This document shows positions 22,958 through 33,900 of a DNA stretch of 64,000 bases, piece after piece (the stretch's first letter is position 1; each line of letters opens with the position of its first letter). The notes under the pieces were generated by a model. The model had not been told where the DNA came from. It made no database searches and saw only the letters and a program-made list of their open reading frames with translations. Origin of the DNA: Neoechinorhynchus agilis (lineage: Eukaryota > Acanthocephala); assembly GCA_051530055.1 (NCBI GenBank), contig CM121343.1:2604001-2668000 (forward strand). Direction: 5' to 3'. The translations under genes and the position numbers were made by a program.

Positions 22958-23878
22958 ATGATGGTAGGTTTTCGTTCCTTTATGGCCATGTAAAATCATT
23001 TGAACGTAAGCTTGCTGTGTTGCTCATCGCTTTTGTCGCGGATTATAAAGTTCGCGCAATGTGCAGGAGTCAGAACATCTCGAGAAACGAGCCATACTAC
23101 GAGGTTGATCCAAATGTGAACAATTTTTGTGTCACTCCCATATTGGGTTTCCCATGGATGTTTGTATGTACCGACCATTCGACGGTCACACTGAAAATCT
23201 GGGCGTACAATCTTGAAAATATCAATAGCATGATCGACTTTTATTACTGGATTATTCCAGGAAATGCTCGAGTCAATTCGACCAACGCCCGAGTGGAGGG
23301 TATAACGGTCGACCCAGTAACTAGGGAAGTTACTGTCCTCAATATTTCAAAGCCATTTTACGGGCAATACACGTTGGTGGTGTATTTAAATAGAGAAGTG
23401 ACACTGGATTTCGGATACGGTTACAATATATCTTCTAATGTCATCTACATGAAAGATTATCTCAATTATCACAACCATCCATTGTATACTTCACATAATA
23501 GTGAATACAGAATGTCCTGGATTGTATCGCTGTCAACTTCTATAGGTTTGTTCTACTAAATATTTAGCCACTCGATTGCAATCTTTCACCTGAAAAGGCT
23601 TCTTCTGCCTGGTCATTGCAGTCTATGCATTGCATCGATATAGATACCAAGAAGACGAAGATGGCATTCCTCTGGTACAGTTCGGTGAGGAAAACTCATC
23701 TACACATAGTTCAAGTTCATATCTTTCTATATAATTATAGGTAACGCGTTTAAAACGAAGTACCTCCAAAAAGGATCTCCAAGCGAGGTGGAAATGTGTA
23801 AGTATTAATGATGTTCTTAATTTTTCAACCTCTTGTTTAGCTGAGGGATCGAATGATGAACTCCATATTGTGCCATAA
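22958..23878 (+). CDS. Type I single-pass membrane protein, orphan (4-5 exons)
   Basis: A likely start is ATGATG at 22958, followed by a 47-base intron (22964-23010); the join gives MMLAVLLIAFVADYKVRA, a good signal peptide. The main exon (23011-23545) encodes an ectodomain of about 170 residues with three cysteines and two sequons (NIS, NSTN). Intron 23546-23597 then joins in phase to FFCLVIAVYALHRYRY, completing a membrane segment (WIVSLSTSIGFFCLVIAVYA). Further exons at 23598-23684, 23741-23797 and 23841-23878 encode a short tail ending SEGSNDELHIVP and a stop. All joins are GT-AG and in phase. The ectodomain contains FYYWIIPGNARV and GQYTLVVYLNREV, which is compatible with a beta-sandwich (Ig-like) fold but lacks the classic Cys pair. 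No family recognised. Confidence 0.75.
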
Positions 23879-25164
23879 AATATTTTACCAAAATGTTTCT
23901 TTTATTGTGAGTGAATTTCACATTTTAAATCTCAAATGCGATCAACATGGTGGCTCAAGCTTAATTTTATGATTAATCTTGCGAATATTGTTTTAAGTTT
24001 AAATAATCGCTGAGTACGCACAAACACTTATGATTTGGAAACTCGTGACCATCACTACATCAAAATCTCAGTCTTGCTAATTGACTTCATATCTCTTTTC
24101 CTTTTAAATTGCTACCGGTTGTAGAGTTAGAGTCAATAAACTGACTTCGTTGTTTAATTCTACATCGCCACGACTAACGAACGTATCCAGAGTCATCTCA
24201 AAAACCGCAATTTGTATTCTCGTAATATCTATATATCTCTAAAAGATTGTAGTTTGTCTTAAACTCCATGGTATGTGCTATTGTTTCAGACTGTGTTGAA
24301 ATTTTAACCGTTTCCGAATAATACTGACAAAATTGAATTCAATACAAAAACGGCTAATAGATTTATCGTGTTGCACCGTTTTACATGATAGCATTAAACA
24401 CACGTTCAGATCTTTATTATTCACTTTTGTGCTAAACTTTATTTATAACGAACTTGGCAATTGATTCAGATGTCACATTGTTTGCTAAACATTATCATCT
24501 TTCAAAGATGAATTTGGTTATTTCGAAATACTCCAAACAGTTGTTCGTTTAAAGATTTTTAATGCATACTTTTCGAAATAATTTTCTTGTTTCTGTTCAG
24601 AAGTGAAACTACAGATTCATTTTCAAACCGTCCTTTATAATTTCTGCTTTTACGACCGTAAATTATGACAGTTTTAAAATAATTTACGATCAAAAAACTC
24701 TCGCAATTACCAGTTTATCGTTTTAAAAGGTTAACTCTACGGATTCGACCTTTGAATAGGGCTATATACTTACCAACGACTACGGTTGCAATAAATATCA
24801 TCAAATGTCGAAACCGGCTGCGTAAAAAATTATTTAAGGTATCGGTATCTTATAAATCCCTGTTTAAATCATGATCTTATTCAAAAACTACTCGCTTTTA
24901 CATAAGCAGGAAGGATATCAGATCATGAGAATACGCTTTAAAATAAAGACTATATTTTATAAATTATTTAGCTGATTAATGAAGCAAAAATGGGTTTTAA
25001 TATTGCGGCTTTAGTCTATGATTTTCTTAAACATTTATGATTTTTAAAGAAAAAAATTAAATCATATGATTTGTTGAGGTTGTACAACGGCGTAATTATT
25101 TATCATTGAACGAGCAATATATATCGAAATCATATATCATTGTCCTCGGGATAAATTTGATTGT
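23879..25164. other. AT-rich intergenic stretch
   Basis: About 1.3 kb with no supported gene. A short inverted repeat (CGTAAATTAT … ATAATTTACG) lies at about 24658-24690. Confidence 0.45.
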
Positions 25165-25330
25165 ATGTTGCCGAATCCTGTCCCCGGTGTTGTCGTTACT
25201 CATTTATTTGAGAAATATTTCGCAAGGTTTTCCTTGCCTCTTCAATCGCTATCTAAAATGGAGACGATATATAGACAGCATGCACAGCCGGTCACGTCTG
25301 GATGTAGCTCAGATCCGTGGGTTTGCTAAT
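25165..25330 (+). mobile_element. tRNA-like SINE copy, left arm of an inverted pair
   Basis: Contains TAGCTCAGATCCGTGGG (A-box-like) and GGTTCGATCC (B-box-like) about 40 bases apart, preceded by a shared ~120-base leader (GAGAAATATTTCGCAAGGTT … GATATATAGACAGCATGC). An inverse copy is at 25506-25683. The tRNA-like part has mismatched acceptor and T stems and is not called a functional tRNA. Confidence 0.6.
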
Positions 25331-25505
25331 TCCCGAAGTGTGGAGGGTTCGATCCGCATACACCTCCTGCGGTTTGTTGCCGAATAATTGGTTCGTCATA
25401 CTACTCAACTTCGGTAGCACCAGAAGTGAAGTTTGATTTATTGCCTTCCATCGTTGGATTTCCCCGGATGTGAATGGCCTCAAGAATCAGTCTTCTTCTC
25501 AGATC

Positions 25506-25683
25506 CGGTTCGCTCCCCCACACTTCGGGTATTAGCAAACCCGAGGATCTGAGCTACATCCAGACGTGACCGGCTGTGCATGCTGTCTATATATCGTCTC
25601 CATTTCAGATAGCGATTGAAGAGGCAAGGAAAACCTTGCGAAATATTTCTCAAATAAAATAGTAACGACAACACCGGAGACAA
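25506..25683 (-). mobile_element. tRNA-like SINE copy, right arm of an inverted pair
   Basis: Inverse complement of 25165-25330 at roughly 95% over the leader and A-box part, with ATCCTCGGGTTTGCTAATAC in place of the left copy's diverged loop. The B-box part differs. The intervening 180 bases look unique. Confidence 0.6.
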
Positions 25684-26050
25684 GATTCGCCAGCGTACAA
25701 TATATTGGAATGTGAAGTCATTGTCGATATGACAGTATCAATCACATGATCATTGACTTTTTAGCACGGCGTTAGACATACTTAAACATTTCTTTGGGGT
25801 ATTTGAAGCTTTAGATGGAACGTATAAACTAGGACGACTTGGTAGTGGTTGTGAAACGACGATATCGCTTGTAGCTCAAATTTAGTTTCCCTAGTCAACC
25901 ACGTCAACAAGTGTTGAGCGCATGAACGTGTACGAAATAGAACGCATTTTAAGGGTTAGAAGTGCGTTTGTGGAGAACGTAGCACGATTCACCATAGAAA
26001 TGAGTCCTAAGCGAGACTAAAATCAGTATTTTGTTTAGTATCCAAATTCT

Positions 26051-27845
26051 ATGCATTTTGAAATGGATACTATTAACAGCGAACTTGGCGAAATCAACAA
26101 ACTGTGGGACAGTGGTCCTTGTACCGGGCGTGATGGAATAAAACAAGTCGAAATCATGCTACTTCCAAGGTTGCAACAGGTTGCGAACTTTGTGCAGAGT
26201 ATGGTCGGCGCTCGCGCAGAGTGGAAAAAAATATCACAATCCGTGAGTCGTGAACTTTCAACGTTTATATAGCCATTAAATTGTCTTAGGATGCTACTGT
26301 GGCTATAAGATACTTATTGTTCCTAAGTCATAAGTTGGTTCAGGCTTGCATTGATAATGGACAAATATTTGAAGGTAAAATCTGCTTTTTAAAATTTTTA
26401 TTGAAACATATGTAATAACAAAATTGAAAAGAAAATATTTTGCGTTTCTCGATTTTCGTAGTTTAAAGTTCGTATTAAATTTAAATAAAATGAATTAAAT
26501 AAAAAAATGTATACTGTAAATCAAAATAAAGATGCTTGCAGCAGAAACAGGGGAGCGACGCGAGAGGATTTTCCTGATACAAAGAATAAGCCTCGCAATC
26601 CAACGAGGAAATGCGGTCAGCGTCCGGGGGACGATTTAATCATTTTTCTTTTATAAACTTGTTTTTCGAAAAAAAATTGTTGTCTTCAAATGTTATGTTT
26701 GTTCGGCAGCTTCCTTGATGGTCGCGCTGGATCGCCGCGCTGATTCGCTGCAACAGGAAGCTGCTGGATCGCATATCGCCGGTGGCATATTTCAGCATCT
26801 TTCTCAGTCGTGAGAGGAAATAATCGGCTTCTTTTCCGAGACATTCCAATGTTTCCACCGCAATCGGGATGAAAATATATTGATGCCCATCGAGCGAGGA
26901 GTACTTCTACCGCTTCTTTTTCTCGCTGAAGCTGGCGACTGCTCCCGCCTTTGAGGTGGCATCCCGTAAGTGGGATGCTGCGAGCGTGTTGGGGCAGGTA
27001 AAACCCCAAACCAGTAAAATGGATGTTTTTAAGACCATGAAAGCATTGTTTTACGTTGATTGTTTTTGCACCAATCATAATAAAACGCAAAATTTGGTAT
27101 TGGACGGAGAATAATTGAGTCAAATATTAGGGTTATTTTTTCACTAGACGTGATGTCGTATATTTATATTCTGAAATACTTTGAAATAGATTTTGTTTTC
27201 AATCAAAGTTAATTGATATGATTTGCAGTCTTAGAATTCTTGATGTCGAAACAAAAAGTTAATCTTCCGAAATTTGCTTCTACGATATCCGAGAGTCTAC
27301 TATTGATCTCAAAGCTTATAAATGATCTAATTGCACAAGCTGATCTGGACACTTTAACTACTACCATGGAAACGTATGTAAATGAGAAAATCGTCAACAT
27401 TCAAGCACGAAGGTTATTCATTTGGCTTTATGAACAAACATGCAATGCCTTACATAAATTTTCCCCTCAAAAATTGTTAAAGTCATTAAAGCAATTGACG
27501 AACACTCGTGATCTTTTAAAAACTATATCCGGAATACGCCTTCCTGTTATCGATTCGGCACATGAAGCTCTTTGGTTCGAAGCAATCAATGCTTATTTAA
27601 ATATACTGAAAATGGTTGTCCTTGAGGTAACGTCGTTTGATATGCTTCTCAGGTATACAGAGATGGTGGATGCTGCATCATTTCTCACTGACGCTGAAAA
27701 TTTAATGGAAGTATCCGATTGTGGACGTTTGGCTAAGATCGAGCAACTCATTGCGAAAATTTCCGCTTTAAATATGGATATGAGAATGAAATTGACAGAA
27801 TTAGACAAAGATAGCGACGAAATCGAAGCGTGTTCAGCTCACTAA
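26051..27845 (+). CDS. Helical protein upstream of LYST: separate gene or LYST N-terminus
   Basis: Three exons join in phase: 26051-26242 (MDTINSELGEINKLWD…), 26290-26374 (DATVAIRYLLFLSHKLVQ) and 27235-27845 (EFLMSKQKVNLPKFAST … DEIEACSAH stop). The product, about 290 residues, is almost wholly alpha-helical and armadillo/HEAT-like in texture. Intron 2 is 860 bases long and filled by LINE fragments. The stop TAA (27843-27845) is followed by a 12-bp hairpin and an AATAAA near 27904, then by the first LYST-frame exon within about 120 bases. That suggests either a two-gene operon, as in nematodes, or an unrecognised exon join into LYST, whose N-terminus is also helical. No domain identifies it alone. 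The in-frame ATG at 26063 is an alternative start. Confidence 0.65.
26540..26637 (+). mobile_element. LINE 3'-end fragment (plus strand)
   Basis: Reads RRIFLIQRISLAIQRGNAVS then VRGTI and a stop at about 26637. This matches the extreme C-terminal block (FLxQRxSLAIQRGN) of the same LINE family as at 12-13.5 kb. It meets an inverted fragment (26640-27110) head to head. Confidence 0.6.
26640..27110 (-). mobile_element. LINE C-terminal fragment (minus strand)
   Basis: On the minus strand the blocks FIPIAVETLECLGKEADYF and FLLQRISAAIQR are readable, with GYLP/CHLKGGSSRQLQREK-like sequence further 5' in another frame. Together they are the VET block and the terminal QRISxAIQR block of the LINE family. 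It lies in intron 2 of the gene at 26051-27845. GC content is higher than in its surroundings. Confidence 0.65.
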
Positions 27846-27846
27846 A

Positions 27847-27889
27847 TCAATGATCCTCTATATTGTTGTTTTATTTTGAGGATCATTGA
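27847..27889. other. 12-bp perfect hairpin behind the stop of the upstream gene
   Basis: TCAATGATCCTC (27847-27858) pairs perfectly with GAGGATCATTGA (27878-27889) across a 19-base loop. It begins two bases after the TAA and is followed by AATAAA-like sequence, so it lies in the 3' UTR or intercistronic space. Confidence 0.85.
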
Positions 27890-27960
27890 TGATATATAAA
27901 TAAAAAAAATAAAAGGAATTCTCGGGATAGTTTCCGTACCAATACTCCAGTTTATAAGCA

Positions 27961-30900
27961 ATGTGTCCGAGGTAACATTGCTTTGCTTTCATTTCGGATT
28001 GCGATTAAGCGATTAATCGCCGGTGCTTCACATCAAAGTTCATTTAAACATACGCAGATCGTCGCTTCTCAGCTCAGTTGTGTTTGCATTCCATTTTCAT
28101 GCAAAACACGTATAAGTTTTAAAAATGTGCTTCTGATAGCCCTAACGACGGACCCGGATGGATATCCAATGAGGAATTGCCTCTCATTGATTGACAATAT
28201 GTTTAAAATTTCTAAAACACTAAAAGACACTTCTGAGTGTTTATATAACTTCATTAAGCCTATATTTCACTTTTGTCGAAACATTGTCGATCCGAATGTG
28301 TTCGCCAGCTCCAACTCAGCTCCTACATACAAACTAAATTCAGCTGCAGTGTTCAAACTTATAGATTTTGTGCTCAGAGTGGCCGATGGAAATGAGCTGC
28401 ATGTTATTAGTATTGTTTTGGAACCGTTTCTCAGGTCGTCCAATACAATCCACGATGTTAATATCGCTGCTCGACTATTGAACTATTGGGAGATCATGGT
28501 GTATGATCATGCTACAAATGTGATCACAATAGCAATGTTTTTAAAGAACAGAATCATTCCGACCTTAAATGAGCCGGCATTTAAAATTAATGGGACGATT
28601 TTAGAAATATTGAGAACATCCTTAAGTACATGCCATTCTAATCCACTAGCACTGGAAAATGTATTTACGCACAAGGAAGGTGAAGCCATAGTCAAATTTC
28701 TAATTGAAAATCCAATCAAAAATTGTGCTGATATCATTGACGCCTGTACGAGTCTACTGATTCGTATCGATCCAAGACCTTGCTGTAAAATGAATATCGA
28801 TGCGATTTTTCCAGTACTTGAGTACAAAGAACTTGAAGTGGTGGCTGATATGCTTCCGACACTAATATCATGGATTGCACAAAATTCATCGGAAAAAGTA
28901 AGTACTGAGTTAAAATTTATTTTGCGACTTTTTTTCTTTAGGTTTCATATGAAGAATTACTGAAGATGTTAGCACATCCTACCATAAAGAAAATTTGTGA
29001 ATCGAATAAGCAAAGAAAACAATTTTTTAACCAAATCCTAGGACGGATCGAAATACTCACTGATCCTCAGAAACACATCAACCGAAATTATCTACGTGAT
29101 AACGAGTTTCATGTCACGTTGGATTCCGTTTTTGCTCCAATTGTCGTCTCAGTTCTATTATTGTTTGTCAATATTATGAAGGAAAGAAATAAACATGCCC
29201 CTAAAATCTTCAATTGGATTCGAATAAGATGCGAACGATCAAAAATAGATTGCATATATTTTCACAATCAGGTTACAAAAAATTATATAATTTCTGTAAT
29301 TCGTAAAGCGCTCATTTAGGCTGTGCATACAATTCTCTTGAACCACTATGAAGATCTTCTTAAAGGTTATAAATTCTAAAGAACAATGAATCACACTATC
29401 CATTAGAGTTTAGATACGAGCGTTCGAAAAATTCTAAAATGTATTTTGAGCACAAGAATTACCAAAAACGATTTGAAGCAAGTTTTAATTAGATTAAAGA
29501 ATGACACTCAAAACAGGGTGCGTATAAAAGCTAGTTCAATAAATCTGTATAAATTAGTGAATTAAAAAATAGCAATATTGGTTAAGTCTGTTGCACTATA
29601 TTGTATCGTCTGCTAAATCAGGGGACGCTAGACACAGTATTATATTTGGAAATGGACTATTACCAATGCGCCGAATGTATACGAATAGGGATAATTCTAG
29701 CTTAAACGATGAACCGCAAACGAAAAAAAGTCAACGGGTGAATGCGAACTTCGAACCAGTTCAGCAAGAGTTTACAATTTCATTTTGGATACGAATGGCG
29801 CAGGAGTTTACTGTAAGGAGGAATAAATATGACTTTCTACATGTCATTAGTGCTAAATTTTCTCAAAATACCTTAACAGTTCATCTTCAGTCAACAGGAA
29901 AGCTCATAATAAGGTATGTTCACCATTATGTGTAATTTTTAAACTCCTATCTCTTCATAGAACTTTTAATCATATCGACGAATCTAGTATTACTCTATAT
30001 CACGATGCTCCATATATCGGTTCCGAATGGACAAATGTGATTTTAAGTGCAGAATCACATAGACAGGTTTTATTTGCTGACTTTATTGCATTTATTTTGA
30101 TCTATACAGTCTTATATAGCTTACAATAATACTAAATCAACAAGCTTTTGTTCAAAAAGTCAGCTTCGAGGATAAATTCTTTACAGCATCACCAGTTGAA
30201 GTATTCTTTGGCTCGGGAATATCAGATCATCACTATGATAATACGGTCTCTTATCAACTTTCGAGCTTCATGATATTTAAATGTGCTTTTAGTGCAGCTA
30301 ATTGCTTTCTTAAATTTTTCATATAGGTGCTGTCACTAGAAAGGAAGCGAGTATTCTTCACTTTCTTGGACCTGTCAGATTCAACTTTTTGGGAAAAACT
30401 GAATTAGAATATTACGAATACATCGAGTTACGCTACAATGCCCACTTTAAGGATGAATCTTCCCTTTTGGAACTAAGTAAATTTCAAGAGGCAATGAAGA
30501 AATTTACGGTAATTTTATATTAATAACATGCTTAGATTTATATACTCTTTCCACTTTAGGAAAACTATTTAGTTGGATGGGCTGCTAGATGTCCGAACTG
30601 CATAATGTGTAGGGATATGAAAAAGATCAGAACAGTCGATTTAAGTCTAGAAAATATGGAGCTTTATCATTTAAATACTCCATCAGTGCTTCATGTTCTC
30701 CTGAGTATTGGTGGAATCTACCATTTCATGTACCTCCTTGGATTTGTAATTTTTGACCACTTTTCTAAATTCTAATCAGCTTGCGTTTAAAGATAGTTGA
30801 AAATCACTACGATACAAAAATGCAATCGATGAGTTTATCAATACTTTTAAAATCAGCGCTTAAGAATAGTCTGTTATTTACCGAATTGGTTGATATGTCT

Positions 30901-33900
30901 GGTTACGATATGATATTACGGCTCCTTACTCATATAAAGGCAATCACATCAATAGAAGCCCTTAAGGTATTTTTCTATATAAAAAGCCTAAATTTCAATT
31001 GTTCGTTTTCAGGCTATAATTCTATTTGCATCCGGGTCAACCGATGAAGAGGAAGTAATATTTGATGATGATACTACTAATTGGACTCTTCTGAATTCAC
31101 ATAGACTAGCATTTGTGTATCGAACAGTTTGGGCAAATCTGATTATTAAAAACTATATATGGACCCGTAGCAGTGTCGCAGCGGATTTTAAAGCTAGTGT
31201 TTATAGTTACATGCTATCTGAAGCTTCTCCATTTTGTGACTTCAACCGAGCCGTATTTTTTACCACATCATTATGCCAAGTATTCTTGACAGATATCCAA
31301 GATTCAATGCTATCGGGAATCACTGTTTCGAAATTTCTGTTTGAAATCACCAGCAAATACATTGAAAATATGACATTTGAAACCGATTATGCTAAGCTAT
31401 ATTACCGGATGCTTATCTCGTTGGGACTTAAAGTTATTCACGAAAAAGCTGCTTCAAGAAAAAGCAGTAAAAAGTCCGAGGAAAGTTTGTTGACTTTAAA
31501 GTACGCATGACTTGTTTTTTTAATTTTCTCGAAATTACAGATACTCTCCACCTTCCTTTCATCCGTAAGATCTCTGATGATAGCACGTCCACAAATTTTC
31601 TTGAAGGTACTTTTGCGCTTATAATAATCCATCGGATAAAATACGCGTGAGAAACAGGTTCTGGACGTCCAAGAAGCAGGACGTTTGCCGGTTACAATTG
31701 TCAGGAACCTTTAAATCGTCGGTATTATTAATCTCATAGATTCTAATTACAATTCAAAATGTAGATTATCGAACATCTCCAGTCAAGAATGAGAGCTTTA
31801 CGTTTCCGAATATACGCGAATGTTAGTTGTTTACGGCACATGAATATAATTTTTACCTTTTAGAACAATTTAAAGTTTCAAGTGATCAATTGGACGCATT
31901 CGAATGTTAGTATGAACTTTGCAAATAATTCGTGTATGAATGATCCTTTCGAAATTTCGGTGATCTTAGCGATCCAATTCTAGAAAGCATAGAAGTGTAA
32001 TTTTCGCACTTAAATAGAATATTTAATATTAATGAGCGTTTTTCAAAAAATTATTATTTTAGCATTTTGGATCTTGTCCATAGAATAAGTATTTGAATAC
32101 CTTTTAGTTTTGTATTTTAGCAAGTTAAAAACTTAAGATTCAATTTAAATACATGCAAACTTATTACCTTTCCTTCATAAAAAATTTATTTAGCATTTTC
32201 TAAAGCCTTCTACTGCCGAGTTCAATTGTATAATGAAGATGAGACAATAAGGTTGCTCGAATTATTAAAGGACAAATCTTTCATCGCATTAGTAATGATT
32301 CGTGGATCTTTCAATGACTTGCACGCATTAAAGGTAAAATATGAGAAAAAGCTAAGTGTAGTTACTACTGATCTTTGAATTTAGATGATATTACATCTTC
32401 TAAAGTGTGCTTTTACGAAGATTAGACCAAATAACTTTAGCAGATCAGATCTTCGATGTATTATGACACTCATTTCGAGTCAGTTCAAGTCATTTAAACT
32501 ATCACAAGAAATATTTGAATATTGCCGCGAATATTGCGATTACGACTTAAAGTAAATTGCACGCGTTTAAAATAGAAATCGATAATTCCGAATGCTTATA
32601 AGTTGGACATGCGATACACTGCCAATATTTTATGGATTGTGGTACGGAGAGATTGAAGTTATCAATACATATAGATCGACTGTTGAGCATATATTTCAAG
32701 TTTTTGATCAATTCAATGAGGAGCAGAGACAAATATGCATTCAAACTGGTTTTCTTCAAGCCATGTTAAAATCACGTTGCTTGAACGAGTATGTATTGGA
32801 GTTATGTAAAATTTAATCTATCCAATAGGAGTTTCGAATACAACGAAATAAATTCTGGATTCGCTTATGGAGTTGCTCTAGTGTTTTTCTGGTTAGATTT
32901 GCTTTTACCAAATTTTTGGTGCATGGTTGTTCGTTAGCTCCACTGATCACTACTATACTTTTAACTGGTACGTGGCGGCAATTTCACAAATTTATGTTCA
33001 TAAAAGTTTGGATAAAAGTAAGTGTATCCACCTCACGAATCGTTAATTATTTAAATATTAGGTACCAAAAATTCGGATCGATATGTTGTGGTTGGTATCA
33101 GAACTGTGGTTGAAGCTGTTGAAGCAGTCTTGGATCTTGTGATGGAAATCCTTTTTGAGATTCATCCCAGTCATCGTACGTATTAGCGAATCGTATCTCC
33201 TTCCATAAAATATGTGTTCAATTGCGATGCATGAGAGCTTTTTATCCTGACGGGATATTTAATATCAAGTTTTTCCTTAAACATGATTATTTTTTGCCAC
33301 ACTTTATTTTTTTGGACGTTGCCTCTACCGCTGTAAAGTCTTTATTACATGAACGTATTTAAAGTAAATCAAGAGTTGAATAATTTTTTAAATCGAGCTA
33401 CCCAGGAGAAGACCATGAAACATGGTTTAATTTTTTTAACTTCTAATCTTAGTTATTCGCTATTTATCTTTTTAGGTGAACAAATGGGAGATTCGTCGAC
33501 GCTAAACAAGTTGGTTACTATTGCATATCCTATCGCCATTTTTATTTATATTCATTAAGGTCACATTTGCTAAAAAAGTTTTTAGAGAGAGCTCTAAATG
33601 ATTTTCCAAACCATATTGATTGGTACTGTCACAACATTGCGAACTTTTTCAAACTTTCTTCAGACGCACTGATTGCAAATGGTAAGTTTCTGGTCACAAT
33701 ATCAAAGCACTTTTATAGCAGTTCCCATTTTTAGATCAACAGGTCAAAAATATTAACAAAGAAGTGCTTCTCATGGAGAACACGATGCTTCAACTGACCC
33801 GTTCTATTATTATACTTTCAAGTGCCGTCAGCGTAAGATACTGAAATATTTAAATACTGTTGATTTCTTTACCTTCTTATACCTGCTTTCGCTACCACCG

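Noticed and set aside
22996-23178. Minus-strand frame opposite the type I membrane gene
   Set aside because: Shadow of the plus-strand exon, which has phased introns and a signal peptide.
25270-25370. Functional tRNA gene
   Set aside because: A and B boxes are recognisable but acceptor, D and T stems do not pair well, and the B box is changed in the twin copy.
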